Shown: positions 23,890-36,600 of the stretch, in pieces | Layout: the number at the start of each line of letters is the position of its first letter | Position numbering within the stretch: position 1 is the stretch's first letter | Origin: Viola odorata | Lineage: Eukaryota; Streptophyta; Magnoliopsida; Malpighiales; Violaceae | Length of the DNA: 64,000 nt | Direction: 5' to 3' | Assembly (NCBI GenBank): GCA_963691705.1 | Contig: OY829545.1 | Coordinates: 16,877,569-16,941,568 of the forward strand | Translations under genes and position numbers: made by a program | Notes under the pieces: model-generated | What the model was told of the DNA's origin: nothing | The model's database searches: none | Seen by the model: the letters and a program-made list of their open reading frames with translations, nothing else

Positions 23890-24502
23890 ATGGAGGAAGT
23901 GCAGAGATTCGTCCGCAACCTTTCAAGTTCAGGAGGAACTGCTTCCTCTCCTAACTTCCCGGAGAATCCGTTCAGTTTCAGTGGCAAGGGAGGAGGAGGA
24001 CTATCCGCCAGTTTATCTTCTTCCGATCAGACTCGTGAGCTGATCGCTAGGCCGGCTAGGTATTCCACCATCCCGTCCTCTGTTTTAATTCCCCTGAAAT
24101 TTATTATTTCTACTCTAGTTCTCAATTTAAGGGTTTGCTAGGTTGCCTGGTAGGTTATCTGATACTATTATGGAATTCATCATCCTCTTTGCGTGAAAAG
24201 TGACTATGCCAATATATGTTGTTTTGTGTTTGTTATGGTGCCAAAATAATTGTTGGTTTATGTATGTGATCTGTTTCAGGATAGAATTGTAGATGCAAGA
24301 TTTATTTTGCTGGCTGTGTGTCTCTGAACACCTCATTCATAATTGCATCTTCTGTTTGCGTATGTTCAGAAATGTGGTTTCGCTATGGACATGCTCGAAG
24401 CTCTGTGCCGTTTTCTTTGCTGCTGGAGTTATTGCTGGGTACACATTGAAGAAGCGTGTTCGTCGCTGGGCTTCTAAGCTTCTCAAGAATTTGAAAGATT
24501 GA
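23890..24502 (+). CDS. small single-pass membrane protein, unknown function (100 aa, 2 exons)
   Basis: Exon 1 is 23890-24059 and exon 2 is 24370-24502, joined AG|A with GT-AG borders. Residues 1-57 are hydrophilic and rich in Ser/Gly. Residues about 66-82 (SKLCAVFFAAGVIAGYT) form one transmembrane helix. The tail is strongly basic and amphipathic (KKRVRRWASKLLKNLKD) and ends at residue 100. This resembles small tail-anchored or signal-anchored organelle proteins of plants, but I cannot name the family. The start has a purine at -3 (AAAATGG). It is divergent from PRXQ with 0.9 kb between start codons and converges on RBOHE. The splice join and conserved-looking tail support a real gene; function is unknown. 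Confidence 0.7.
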
Positions 24503-25259
24503 CAGGGCATTTCCTTTGTTTCTTGTTCACAACTCGTAAGATGATGCAATCAGCATTCACCGTTAATTACTAGTGTCACCTGACTGCTGTTTTCTTGATA
24601 GAGTGCTATTTTAGCTTCATCTATTGACCAATAGGTTTACTCGTGAATTTTCAATGAAGTTGCGTAATGGTTTGGGTTGAATGCTTGATGTGCATTCTGA
24701 CGCCTTCCGTTACTAGTGTTACTGTTTATACATTTTTCTGTGTCAAGTCAAATGAAGTATCTAGTCAAATTCTTGTGTTTTGTTTTTCTTTTCCCAATTG
24801 CATCGAGCAAAATCTTGAATTCCGGGTGTCTATGAATGGTTCCAGCACTAAATTTTGATATTAAAAGACCGCAAATTGTTCGATTGACAGGGTGGTTTCT
24901 ATTACTTCCTTACCAAAGCTCTTGTTGAATATGTCATGAACATGAGCACCATTTATTTTTTATTTTTTTTGCACTTGTCAACGCACCTCGCTGTACCTAG
25001 ATGCTTAGATGGTAGGTGGAAAGCACTGTCACCAAACAGATACAATCAGAATCTCTTGTTTATTCAATTTCTCTATTCTATTGGACAACTGTTGTATGAA
25101 TATTTTGATCACATTTACATCTTGCTGAGCTACAGATATCACCTTTCCCTCTCTCTATATATGTATGTGTAATATATATATTTTTATTATTGTATGATTA
25201 CAAAAAAAATATAACAACAACAGCTTGACTTCTGTAATGAAGTTTATTTTATTTTTGTT
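24503..25259. other. convergent 3' intergenic region
   Basis: It holds the 3' UTRs of the small membrane-protein gene (plus) and RBOHE (minus). Small open frames at 24,667-24,858 and 24,936-25,172 are T-rich and featureless. No other feature was seen. Confidence 0.6.
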
Positions 25260-28200
25260 TCAGAAATATTCCTTGTGGAACTCAAACCGCGTAGTTGTCG
25301 TATGACTCAGTTCTTGGCATAGTCCCTTGAGCTCCTTAGCCAAAACGGGCATGCCACAATAGAACACACCTGCAATTGTTTTTAGTTAGAAAGTTATGCT
25401 CACTTCTTTGTCAAAAATTGTTGAATAATTTAATTCCATGTTTTGTTACCTATTGTTGCAAGTGGATGTTTGGTTGCTATTTTACTGAACACTTCTCTCC
25501 AATTTGGCCTTGCAAAGTGTGTCCTTACCTGCACAAAATAAAGTTAAATTGGCATTTTCCCCCCAGAAATGTCAACAGAATATGGTCTTCAGGTGTCTTG
25601 TGAGTTTACGAAAGATCATACCCGAGTACCGGATAGGATGTCGACACCATGTTTGGCATGATTTAGAGCTTGAACCATGGTAATCAAAGTTGACCTGGCA
25701 TCTCCTTCTTCATAAACGCTGGTAAGATAGTTGTGCAGCTCAATTTGACCCTGTATCACAGGTAAAATTGCTCAATACTCATTGTTTCGTAACGGATGAT
25801 GAACAAATGGTTGAGATTATATCTGTTTACTTTGTGATCCATCTCTGCGATCTCGTCCATGACACCTTTAAACCATTCGAATGATCCGGGCTCTCTCGTT
25901 ACCCAGTAGAAATGAGCATTTGTTGTCTTCTGCGTTTTCTTCTTGCTACCTTGAGTCATATTCGAAGATGCAATACTGTTCCAACTGTCATCTGACCTAC
26001 TCGCTTCAGTATTTGAATCCTGAGATATTAGGACATGGAAACAAATCCTGAGAATAGCACGAAAAAAAACTAAGGCTAACGTTTTAGAGTACAAAAAAAC
26101 ACTTACCGTTTGATAATCAGTTGCTCTGCTATTATTTATAAGATCTCTAAGTATACTTATGAATGGAGTAGCGCCAATTCCGAGCCCAACAAGGAGCAAG
26201 ACATCGTAATTCCTGTAGTCCTGCGCTGGTGCCCCGTAAGGACCATCGACATACAGTTTGGGTTGCCTGCAGAATAGAGGGTTCTGTCATGACAATTTGC
26301 ATAGGCTTCTAAATTTGTATCTACGGCTAGTGTTTACTTACCCGTTTTGATCCAAATGCCCAAGCTGACCGAACTTGGCACGACCGATCACGAATGGTGA
26401 ATCGTTGACCTCAGTAAAAACTTGCTTCAATTCATGAGTCCAGTCACCAACTATTCGGATATGAACACTGAGGTAGTTGTCTCCTGGTGCTGAGGTAATA
26501 GAAAATGGATGCCTAGAAAGGTTGTAATAGTAGTTAGTCAAAGATCAACTGCAACAGATAGCAAAGAAAACAATAATACACATTACTTACCATTCAAAGG
26601 AGGAAATTGCTGGGCATTGTAGAAATATGTACTGCCCACTTTTGTACTTAAATCCTTGTGGCTTAGACATGGTTAAGCTGAACACATTTCCTGGTAGAAC
26701 CGACACCTTCAGTATTTTCACTGAATAGTGTTCTGATCGACACGTTCTGACACTTCGCTCCGCAATGTAGAGCAGCAATGGAACAGAAATGTACATCCAT
26801 GTCTGCAAAATTGTAAAAGATACCGGTATTAGTTACTGAAAAATACACATGACTGATGAGGGACGGCAAGTTCTTACCGTTTTCTCGTTCCACTCGTTGG
26901 TTAGGAGCAGGAATGTCCCGTGGACAATCAGCAAAACATAGACTAGACCGAGAAGATGATGCGCATACCAGAACGCGTTGAACCCTATCAATCTGTTGAA
27001 AGGAGCACGTAGCCTCACCACATTTTTCCTTAGATGGCGAGTCGCGAGTATGAATGCAATTGTCATTAACACCACCATAGAAATCCCAGTTATTCCCTCT
27101 ATATTTTTCAAAAGATCTTCATATGTAGGCTGCTTGTTCTGGAAATGAGATGCAATGAGAGCGAATTTCTCCGGCGAAGACTGTACCAGTCGAGGGAAGT
27201 CACATATCAAATGGGTACCGGCATGGAGGATGACACCAATTGCAATAGCAAACGCAATAGTCTGCAACAACAAAACCATCCATTATAACGGAAAGGAAAC
27301 CAACGTCTGGTTTATCTTTTCGAGCACTAAACTTATGTTATTACCTTGTGGAAATTAATGTTGTCATCGAATGGAACAAATGATCTTGCTCTGGTGGACC
27401 GGAGCCAAGTCAGGGTTTTTCGACAGACGGGCAGAAGAATGAGAGCCATGTTGAGCTTAAGTGTCTCAGCTGCACCTTTGGCTGTGCACAAGCAATAGCC
27501 CATGACATGAAATGCAGCTCTGTTCCTATACTGTAGAAATTTCCAAGTGAAGAGGCCAGCCATTATGGTCAGCCACAGTGCTAGAACCCAACCCCTCTGC
27601 AAATTCTCTAGAAACAGACATCTCAGTCTAAAACTCAGTTTTTTCATCACATTCTGAGGTCTAAATGAACTCAAATTCTGGTTCCACCCTGCACTTGCTG
27701 TGCTTAGTGTTCTGCTGTAGTTCATGTATGTGTCCCTTTGCAGTAAAAGTGTCTCTAATTGCCACATCTGAAAAAACAGTCACCAACAATAAAAATCATC
27801 AGATAGTTAACTCTCGGTTGAAAGAGTAGAGAGGACACCTGAATGATCAATTGCAAATAAAAACAAATAATTTTCTTTCCTTTGAGATCTTTTAATGCAT
27901 TACTCAAAAGTTGGGAACAGTTGTTGCTGACTGGGTCAAGGGAAGGCTCACTCAAAAGTTGACACGTAAAACCCAAGCCCGGTCTTCCTTACCTCAAAAT
28001 ATTTTGGTTTATGAAGGATTAAGACAGGGAAACAAGTGAAATGATCATGTTTTTTACCTCAATGTATCCGAAGTTTTCTGGGTCCAATTCTTCCATTATC
28101 AAAGAAGCATATTCTTCAGCTTGTTCTTTCAACTTGGAGAGTTTGTTGGCGGAAGCACTTAGCATTATAAGCTGGAATTAAGACAAGATAATTACAATTA

Positions 28201-30028
28201 TAATGATCAATGATCAATCATATGTTGTTAAAAACAATTATTAAGCCTTAAAATTAATAAAAATCACACACCACATTGGAGTATTTAAATATTCCAAGAA
28301 CATGTGTGCTGTCGTGAATTGCATTATATTTTAAATTTATGTAAACTCCAAAAGATGATGCCAAATCAAGTTAGGTGGTGGCGAATTGACAGTTTTGAAA
28401 AACATGGCTCCCAGAACCATTGTACCTAAAATATTTCTTTATTACAAAAAAAATATGTTTAGGGTGAAATTAAATTTTGTTTACATCTGTTTGCTCCCTA
28501 CTTTCAAAGTCGACTACCCTAAAAGGGGTTACTTGACTTTCTCTGATCCGATACACTTGCTCGTAACTATAAATTTTAGTACGGGATAAGAGAAAGGAAC
28601 GGAAAGGAAAAGAATGAAAATTTATTAATTTTTTTTTATGGGATTCATCGTAGTAAAATTAAATTATCATATTAAATATAAATTAATTTAAATTAATTTT
28701 GTTTATATCGTGTTGAATTGGATTGTTATAAGGCTTGCTTTCTTAGTGAAATTAAAAATTACCTCTTGCACTTCATTCCTTGTGATTCTTCCATCTTCGT
28801 TGCTATCTGCCCTGAAAACAACCAACAGAATTTTAATAAATGTTAATTAAAGGAAACAAAAATGATTATGATCAAGTGGGCTAGAAGCCCAAACACTTTT
28901 GAAAAACAAGTTAAATATCAGAATGTAACAATGACGTCGTCGTCGTCACCATCTGAAAATCCATCCGGCCTCCAACCACCGTCGATAGTGTTGAACATAA
29001 AGTCCACCGCCAACAATCAACGGTGGCGGAAACAAAAACAGATATTGGAAAAAGAGGGAGAGAACAGAGAAGCAGTAGCACAAACATGTCGAAGAAGATT
29101 TGAAGACGGCCGTCAAAGCTTTGGTCAGAAATCTGCAGCCAAAAATCATAAAGCTCTTCTTTGCTTATCTTCGTAATCCTCTGCCTCTTTCTCCTCGCCA
29201 GCGCATCAAACATACAAACTGCAAATTCCTTGCTATCCATTCCTACCCAAAAAAAATAATTAATAATAATAATTAAATCGTAGCCGTAATTAATTGTAAA
29301 AAATCATTAATTATTAAGTAAATTAGTATTATTATCTTAATCACACTCACTTAATTACCTATGCATTCACCAAAATCTTCTCTAGCAAGCAAACCGTCTT
29401 TAGCCATTGAATCGAATCTCGACTCAACTCGTCTCCACAACTCACTCGTCGACTTACTTGCTCCAGTCGCGTTGCTGATGAATCGCAACCCTTTAAGAGC
29501 TCGCTCCGCGCTCGATCTCGTCCGTTGAAGTTTCGCTCGCCTTCTCCTCTCATCTCGCGCCGAATAAACCGTACTCATAATCACCTGCTCCTGATGATCA
29601 ATCTCCGACGCCGTCGTCCGCGACGACCGTGACACCGACGACCTCAGCCGCCCAAGCTTCCGCCGAATCTTCGACGCCGTGGACAAACTCCTCGCCAACA
29701 TCCCTCCTCCCGCCGCCGCCGATGTCGACGCTTCATTATTACTACTGGAGGTCCCCACCGCCGCCATTGTAAGCGGAGTGACATTGGGATTGACGCTGCA
29801 GACGACAATGGAGTCGTTATCGAGCTCGAGCGTGACCTCAACCAACTCCTCCTGGTTGTTTCGCCTGAGGTCGTTGAGGAAAACCGGCAACATTGCACCA
29901 CCAACCTCGCAGTCGCTGGCATAACTAATTGAATCGACGTCATGATCATGATCCGGTATTTCAAATGCACGGCTGTAATTCGATCTCCTGGACGAACTGG
30001 CCCTCCCAAACGACGGCGATGATTTCAT
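25260..30028 (-). CDS. RBOHE: respiratory burst oxidase homologue, RBOHE type (948 aa, 13 exons)
   Basis: Minus-strand exons: 30028-29359, 29242-29086, 28811-28763, 28171-28058, 27767-27345, 27261-26878, 26802-26591, 26512-26342, 26266-26107, 26019-25831, 25750-25622, 25528-25450, 25369-25260. All have GT-AG borders and the phases close to 948 aa with no stop. The N terminus has the [10 protein letters not shown] segment typical of RBOHE. An EF-hand loop [12 protein letters not shown] is at 278-289. Six-helix ferric reductase core includes heme-region histidines (GVILHAGTH near 480-488; [14 protein letters not shown]). FAD-binding HPFSITSAP is at 671-679. NADPH-binding GLGIGATPF is at 754-762 and GVFYCG at 913-918. 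The tail ends FEFHKEYF. Role: calcium-regulated plasma-membrane NADPH oxidase making apoplastic superoxide. RBOHE in Arabidopsis is linked to tapetum development. Orthology is inferred by sequence recall. The gene looks fully functional. Confidence 0.95.
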
Positions 30029-31838
30029 CCGTCCAATCCAAGTGATTGATCACTATAATCTCTTCCACTTATTTATCTGCAGATAGGAGAGGAGGAGGAG
30101 AAATGAGAAGGAGAAGAAGCGGTTTGAGTAGTTTTTTTTTTCTGTTAATAATTAGTAGCTTGGAGAGTAGTATATTAGGGGGGGAGGGGGGAATAATAAT
30201 AAAGAAGAAAACGAGACAAACACTTCTCAACAGAAACCAACACGCAAATTCAGTTCAACGCTTTTAGTTTTTGGTTAGTGGTGAGAAAGGAAAAGAATGG
30301 TAGTAGTTGAGATTTTGCCACTCCATTTTTGCACCCACCCTGCATTTTTTTGTTCTCTCAAAATTTTACTTAATACTAGAAAAATAAAAAATGGTGACTG
30401 GTGACTGGTGACTGGTGACTGGTGGCGATATCTTAGTTCCCATCTGGAAATTCTGCACAGTCAGCTCAGCTTTCTGCCACGGGGGCGCTTCTTACATTTC
30501 TTGCCCTCCTTTCTGACTCTTACACTCCCATAATTAATAGTATATTTGTAAAAGGATTCTGAAGTTGTTGTAAAGACGTTTACTGAAATCGGAGTCTTGG
30601 TAAAAAAAAATGTCTCTGTTAATAGAAGTCGGAGTCGCGTGAATTCCAGCGTTGTTTACCTAGGCGTTATGCGTTGATAAATCATGCAAATGGTGCCAAT
30701 TCCAGCCATCGAGTGCTAATTGTACTGTATTTAGTGATCAAATTGAGTTCTTTCTTACGTTATTAATTTTCGATCGATCTAACTTATCTATCTTACATCA
30801 CAAAAACAAAATACATTAATTACTAGTTAAATTATAACCTTTTATTTATGAAATTTAATTATTTATTTTTCGCTCAAAAATATATTAATCTCTATTTAAG
30901 CTAGTTATGAAAAGCTGTGTACAGGAACATTTCATCAATTGGTCAAAAAATTAAAACATTATCGTATCTGAAAATTTCTATTAAATAATGGCATCCTACT
31001 ATGTACTACCAACGGAGTAGTTATGTTCATGTTCATGTCTCCCACTCCTGCCGCCACCAGTCTGTAGAAATAATGTTTTTCATTTGGGTTTTCATCTTTT
31101 ATTTGCTTTGACTTTTATGCGCGGCTATTGCTTCGAAATATTACTAATAAATCTATATATCTTCTTGGTCTAAACCCAAAACAATCTCTACAAAATTTAG
31201 GGAATACAAAATAAGTGAGCTCATTTGTAATATTACTTGCAAGGATGGTGTTAATCAATCGACTTTTAACCAACTTTTTTTCCCAGTGGCATTCTATGAA
31301 CCTCACTATCGTTTCTTTTTCACTCGTTGGTAATGATAGTTTGAGATCTTTTCATTCTCGTGACGTAAGGCTATAAAATCTTTCTTTCCGGACATAACCC
31401 ATGGATCATCCACCATCCAATCCCTAATAACCCATGGATCATCCAGCAGTACCATGGTTAATTTGATTAATTCATGCTTAATTCCTTTTCATTCTCCTCA
31501 ACTTGACGATGATATACGCATATAGATTAATGACTATTAACTTTTTGTAATTAACTTGATCCTTAAAAATGGAGTTTTGGTTAAATAAAGGAAGAAAGCT
31601 TGACCACTCATCCAACAATCTAACACACACTTTAATTAATAATTAGGAGCTATCGGCCACTTTGACGGATGGAGGTAAGAATGTTTGTGTTCATGTTAGT
31701 ATTTGGAATGAGGACATATAACAAGTGCGGTTGTTAATTAGGTCATAAGGTTATATCAATGATCAATATACCAGTTACGGGGTTTATAAAACGATGAAGT
31801 AAGTAATTATTCCGTGCGTGGAATGAATACTAAATGGT
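30029..31838. other. RBOHE upstream region and intergenic DNA
   Basis: Next to RBOHE this holds the presumed promoter and leader, purine-rich on the plus strand at 30,083-30,120 and with a G-run near 30,178-30,191. A heptamer repeat lies at 30,392-30,425. A 17-bp AACCCATGGATCATCCA is repeated at about 31,397 and 31,428. No gene is seen in the rest. Confidence 0.55.
30392..30425. repeat. 7-bp tandem repeat (TGGTGAC), nearly 5 units
   Basis: Four perfect TGGTGAC units are followed by a partial fifth (TGGTGG), about 365 bp upstream of the RBOHE start codon. This is likely a polymorphic minisatellite in the promoter. Confidence 0.85.
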
Positions 31839-31848
31839 GTTAATTATA

Positions 31849-32352
31849 GGCAAAAAGACATAAATGATCCCTGAATTTTAATTTTTTAATTAATATGGCT
31901 CCTGAACTATTAATTTGTTTAATTACAACCCCGCGAATCGAGCATTTTGACATAAATGGCCCCTACCGTGACAGAAATATGACGTGGCAACATTATCTTC
32001 CACGTCACCCATGTTTCACTTGCCACGTCGTCGACTTGCCACCTCACGCCTCCACATCTATTCGGTAAAAAGGCATAAATGGCCCCTAAACTTTAAATAA
32101 ATGATTAATGTGACCCCTGATAAAGCAATGATGTGGAGGTATGAGTTGGCAGGAATCTGACGTGGCTCGACGACGTGGCGTGTGAAACGTGTCTGACGTG
32201 GAAGATAACGTCGCCACGTCAGATTTCTGTGACGGTAGGGCCCAATTTTGTCAAAACGTTCGATTCGCAGGGTTGTAATTAAACAAATTAATAGTTGAGG
32301 GGCCACATTAATTAAAAAATTAAAGTTCAGGGGCCATTTATGTCTTTTTGCC
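31849..32352. mobile_element. MULE-type foldback MITE
   Basis: The 504-bp element begins GGCAAAAAGACATAAATG and ends with its exact inverse. It is flanked by a perfect 10-bp duplication GTTAATTATA (31,839-31,848 and 32,353-32,362). The inverted arms run about 190-200 bp with few mismatches. Long terminal inverted repeats and a 9-10-bp duplication point to the Mutator-like class. Near 32,064 there is an internal second copy of the terminus (GGTAAAAAGGCATAAATGGC), so one element may have formed by nesting. The arms are dense in CCACGTCA/TGACGTGG. No coding capacity. Confidence 0.9.
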
Positions 32353-32362
32353 GTTAATTATA

Positions 32363-33300
32363 TGGTTAATTGTAATTAATTTAATTAATCACTCCCAAAT
32401 GGAGGTAGGTGAGACTAAGTTACATGAGCTGAGCAAAAAATCCATTTGTCCAATTGACTACGAGTCTACCGTAAGTGTATGTTACGCGGTCCTTCCCTGC
32501 TCGCCAAGAGGCTGCTTTGCATTATAAATACCAAATAAAACAATTTGTACTGAAAGGTCCATTAATATATTTATTTTTACGCCCATAGATTATTAAATTG
32601 AATACCTAACGAGATTAATTAAGCCTTAAACTATATTAAAAGTACAGGGTGGATGGTGAATTAATTGTTTAAGGATTATAAGTTTTTCAACTAGTCGCTT
32701 GATTGTATTTTCTTCAAAATGTAGAATTAAGGAGTTAAGTATCGAATTTATAAGAGTAAAACTACGTAGATATTTCAGAACTTTCATTTTACTCTTTGTA
32801 TTTTAGTGATGTTAAAAAAATATCCATCTTTTATTATATTCTTATTAATAAATGGTGCGTGCCATCCAAAAATTACCTTACTTTTATTTTTCCTCATGCT
32901 TTTAATTAATTAGTGACGCACCTGAAGCTTATATAGCCGGCAACTACTCGTCGTTTTATGACGCACCTGAAGAATGACTTCTAGAAAGATTGTTTAAACG
33001 ACAAACACCCAACTAACTTAACTTGACTTTAGAGGAAGTTTACTTCTAAATACATTTTCGTCCATATTTTCGGTACAATTTCCTTGGTTGACATGAATTG
33101 TCACTTCCCCTTATCTTATTAGTACGTTTGTGCAATCGAAAACCAGCCATTATTCCCTCTCCTAGCGTCGTCGTACAAGAATCACAAAACGTAATTAAGA
33201 CTTTTTTTACAGAAGTGTTTGTTGAAAGACTAAACTAGAAATAGTCAACTTCATAATTCTAATTCATTTAAGGGTGGTTATTGGTTAATGACAAGACTGG
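32363..33300. other. intergenic, no feature seen
   Basis: AT-rich sequence between the foldback element and the LINE 3' end. GTGACGCACCTGAAG and a near copy at about 32,958 form a small direct repeat. No gene is recognisable. Confidence 0.5.
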
Positions 33301-33610
33301 CTTCATTTTTTTTTTTTTTAAGCAGAAGTATGTATTAATATATAGAAAAAGCCATGAAGGACATGGCAAAACGAACAAACAGAAAAGCTGCCTGGAACAA
33401 CCAGCAGCTGCAAACAGAACGATCCAGGAACCAAACACAGCCCCTGGCCCAAAAAACAAACTGCCAAGCACGACTACCAGACTACGAACTCTATAACTCT
33501 CTCAAAATACCAGAAAACCATAAACCCTCTTGAACCAGAACATGAAAAAAAAAAAAAAAAAAAAACAAAAAAGATCAGCAAAAGGGCTACAGAAACTCGA
33601 CCAGACCCAC

Positions 33611-36600
33611 TTAAATGCCACAGATCCAAGCAGAAGATTGTATCATATCAGTCATGTTGTATGAAAACGAGTGGTCTTTGCTCTTCAACCACCAATGCCA
33701 AAAAGAAAAAATCATCTGGATACACCCAAACAACGAAGTCTCTCTTTGTCTAAATATCTTGTCGTTCCGCTGCTTCCATATAGACCAAACGATCGCATAG
33801 AATAGAGTAATCCACATCTCCCTAACATTTTTGCCAGCAGATGGCATTATATTCGCCCAAGAACTCCAAAGATCAGCTAAATCCCGTGGTTGACACCACT
33901 TAACCCCAAGCCACCTCATGAAGTAATCCCACACTTCTCTAATATACTCACACCGTAGGAAGAGGTGAGTGACATCCTCCGAATCCCTACTACATATAGG
34001 GCAGTAATTCTCACTTGGAGGGATCATGTGACGACTCACGAGAAACTTCCGAGAGACAATCCTATCTCTTAACGATAACCATAGGAAGAACTCTACCCGA
34101 AAAGGAACCAAACCTGTCCAACACGAGTGAAGCCGGGGCATTTTAACGAATTTCATCTCCTCCCAACATTTATATCCTGATTGGGTCGTGAAGGAACCCG
34201 ATCTGCCCAAATCCCACCGCAACTCACTAGGCTGGACCCCCCTGTTAGGAGTCACGAGACGCTCACACATATTCGACCATTCATCTACTTCCCAACCGAA
34301 AAGCCCTCTTCTCCACTCCCCTCGCCATATCCAATCCGCCTCCCTCCATTCACCAAACTGAATAACCATCCCTTCCTGATTGGTAGACAGGTGATATAAC
34401 CTAGGGTGGAGCAGAGCCAAAGGATGTCTCTCAACCCACGGATCCCACCAAAAACTAGTAGATTCCCCGTCACCCACACACATGTTTAAATGATTAGACC
34501 AGACTTGGAAGAAATTACCCCCTCTCCCACAAACTCTCAAAATATCCTTCCAAATTGGCGATAGACCAGCCTCCCTTATCCGCCACAAATCCCCTGCTGA
34601 TTTAATACCGTATTGTTTACGAATAATATCGGCCCACATCTTCTGACTGCCATTGATCAGATCCCAAACCCATTTAAATAACAGGACCACGTTTCGATCC
34701 TGAAGATTCCCAATACCCAAACCTCCAAGGGTCGTAGATCGCGATACCTCATCCCACTTTACCTTATTCAAACTCTTCTTATCCTCCTTTCCACTCCATA
34801 AGAAGCGACGCATAATCCCTTCACATTGCTTCAGGATCGTAGCAGGCATCCGATATATCGACATGTTGTAAATAGGGAGACTAGAGAGCGCAGATTTAAT
34901 CAAAGTGACCCGACCTCCCACAGATAGGAGATGGCCTTTCCAAGTAGCTAACTTCTTCCGAACTTTTTGAACAAGGAATTGCCAACCCGATATCCTATTC
35001 CTATTAAAACCCACCAAGGATCCTAGATATTTGAACGGAAGAGCTTCATATTTACAGCCAGCCCGGTTAGCCAAAATGGATCCGATTTGGTCACTAATGT
35101 TCACTCCAACCAGAGTGCTTTTGTGAAAGTTTACTCTTAGGCCAGAGTACGCATCAAACCACCTCAGAATACCCTTAACACCCTGGATTTCCTCCTCATT
35201 ATTGTTGACAAAAATTAAGGTATCATCCACAAATTGAAGATGACTCAGATTCCATCCATTAACAGGACAACCTATTCCATGTAAGATGGCCACCTCCTCA
35301 GCTCTGACTAACAGTTTATGAAGACCCTCAGCTGCTATATTGAACAAAAAAGGAGACAACGAGCAACCCTGACGAAGACCCCTCCCAACTTCAAATTGCT
35401 CTGAAGGGGACCCATTAATCAGAACAGAAACCTTGTTCGTACTGATACATTGCCTAATCCAGCCTCTCCATTTTATTCCAAACCCCATAATGCGCATCAC
35501 ATCATCTAGATAATCCCATTCAACAGAGTCGTATGCTTTCTCAAAATCAAGCTTGAAAAGCAGGCCCTGTTGCTTACTATTCCGCAAGTGATGAACAACC
35601 TCATTGGCGGTCATAACGCAATCTAAGGTGTTGCGCCCCTTGATAAAACCATGTTGAGACTCGCTAATCACAGATCCCATCACCTCACTGAGCCGCTTAG
35701 CCATAATTTTCGACACCACCTTATAGAAACTACTCACCAAACTAATCGGACGGAAATCTTTGAAGTGCTTAGCTTCCTGAATCTTAGGAATGAGAGTCAA
35801 GAACGATGTGTTTGCCCCTGCAGGGAATTTCCCTTTCTTGAAAAATTCTAGAATCAACCTAGAAAAGTCACCCCCGATGATGCCCCAAGCTTTCTGGACA
35901 AAACGAAGGGAAAAGCCATCAGGACCAGGAGATTTCTGCCCATTACATCCCTGCACCGCATCCCACACTTCAGAATGCAACACCTCTTTTTCTAAGCCAT
36001 CAGCTTCTCCCGGACTCAACTTAGAGAAACCCAAATCATGAATCCTAGGACGATTCCAACTAACCGCTTGAAAGAAATCCCCGTAGTACTGGGCTGCAGC
36101 TCTTTTAATCTCTTGAGAGTTGTGGAGAGTATAGTTAGACACAATTATCTCCCTAATAGAGTTTTTCCTCGAAGAAATCTTAGCCATCCTATGAAAATAA
36201 GATGTATTCCGATCTCCGTAAACATTCCACTTCAACCTGTTTTTATGCTGCCAAAAACACTCAACCTTCTTCTGCTGATCCCACATCTCAATCTTAGCCT
36301 TGTACAACTCAACTTGTTCTTCCACAGTCAGAGGACGATTATCCGCTAGACGATCCAAATCCTCAAATCTCGCTTGAACAGCATGCAAACTAGATTCAAC
36401 ATTGCCAAAAACCTCTTTATTCCACATCCGAATCTTCTTCTTAAGGAATTTCATCTTCTGAATAACACGAAAAGCTCCCGGGAATTCTGAACCTGCTTCA
36501 TGCCACCAGCTCTTAACCAGATCATGGAAATCCCTCTCTTCCCACCATACAGACAGATCTCTAAAGGGTTTCGGGCCCCAATCGACCAACTCGCTTCTAA

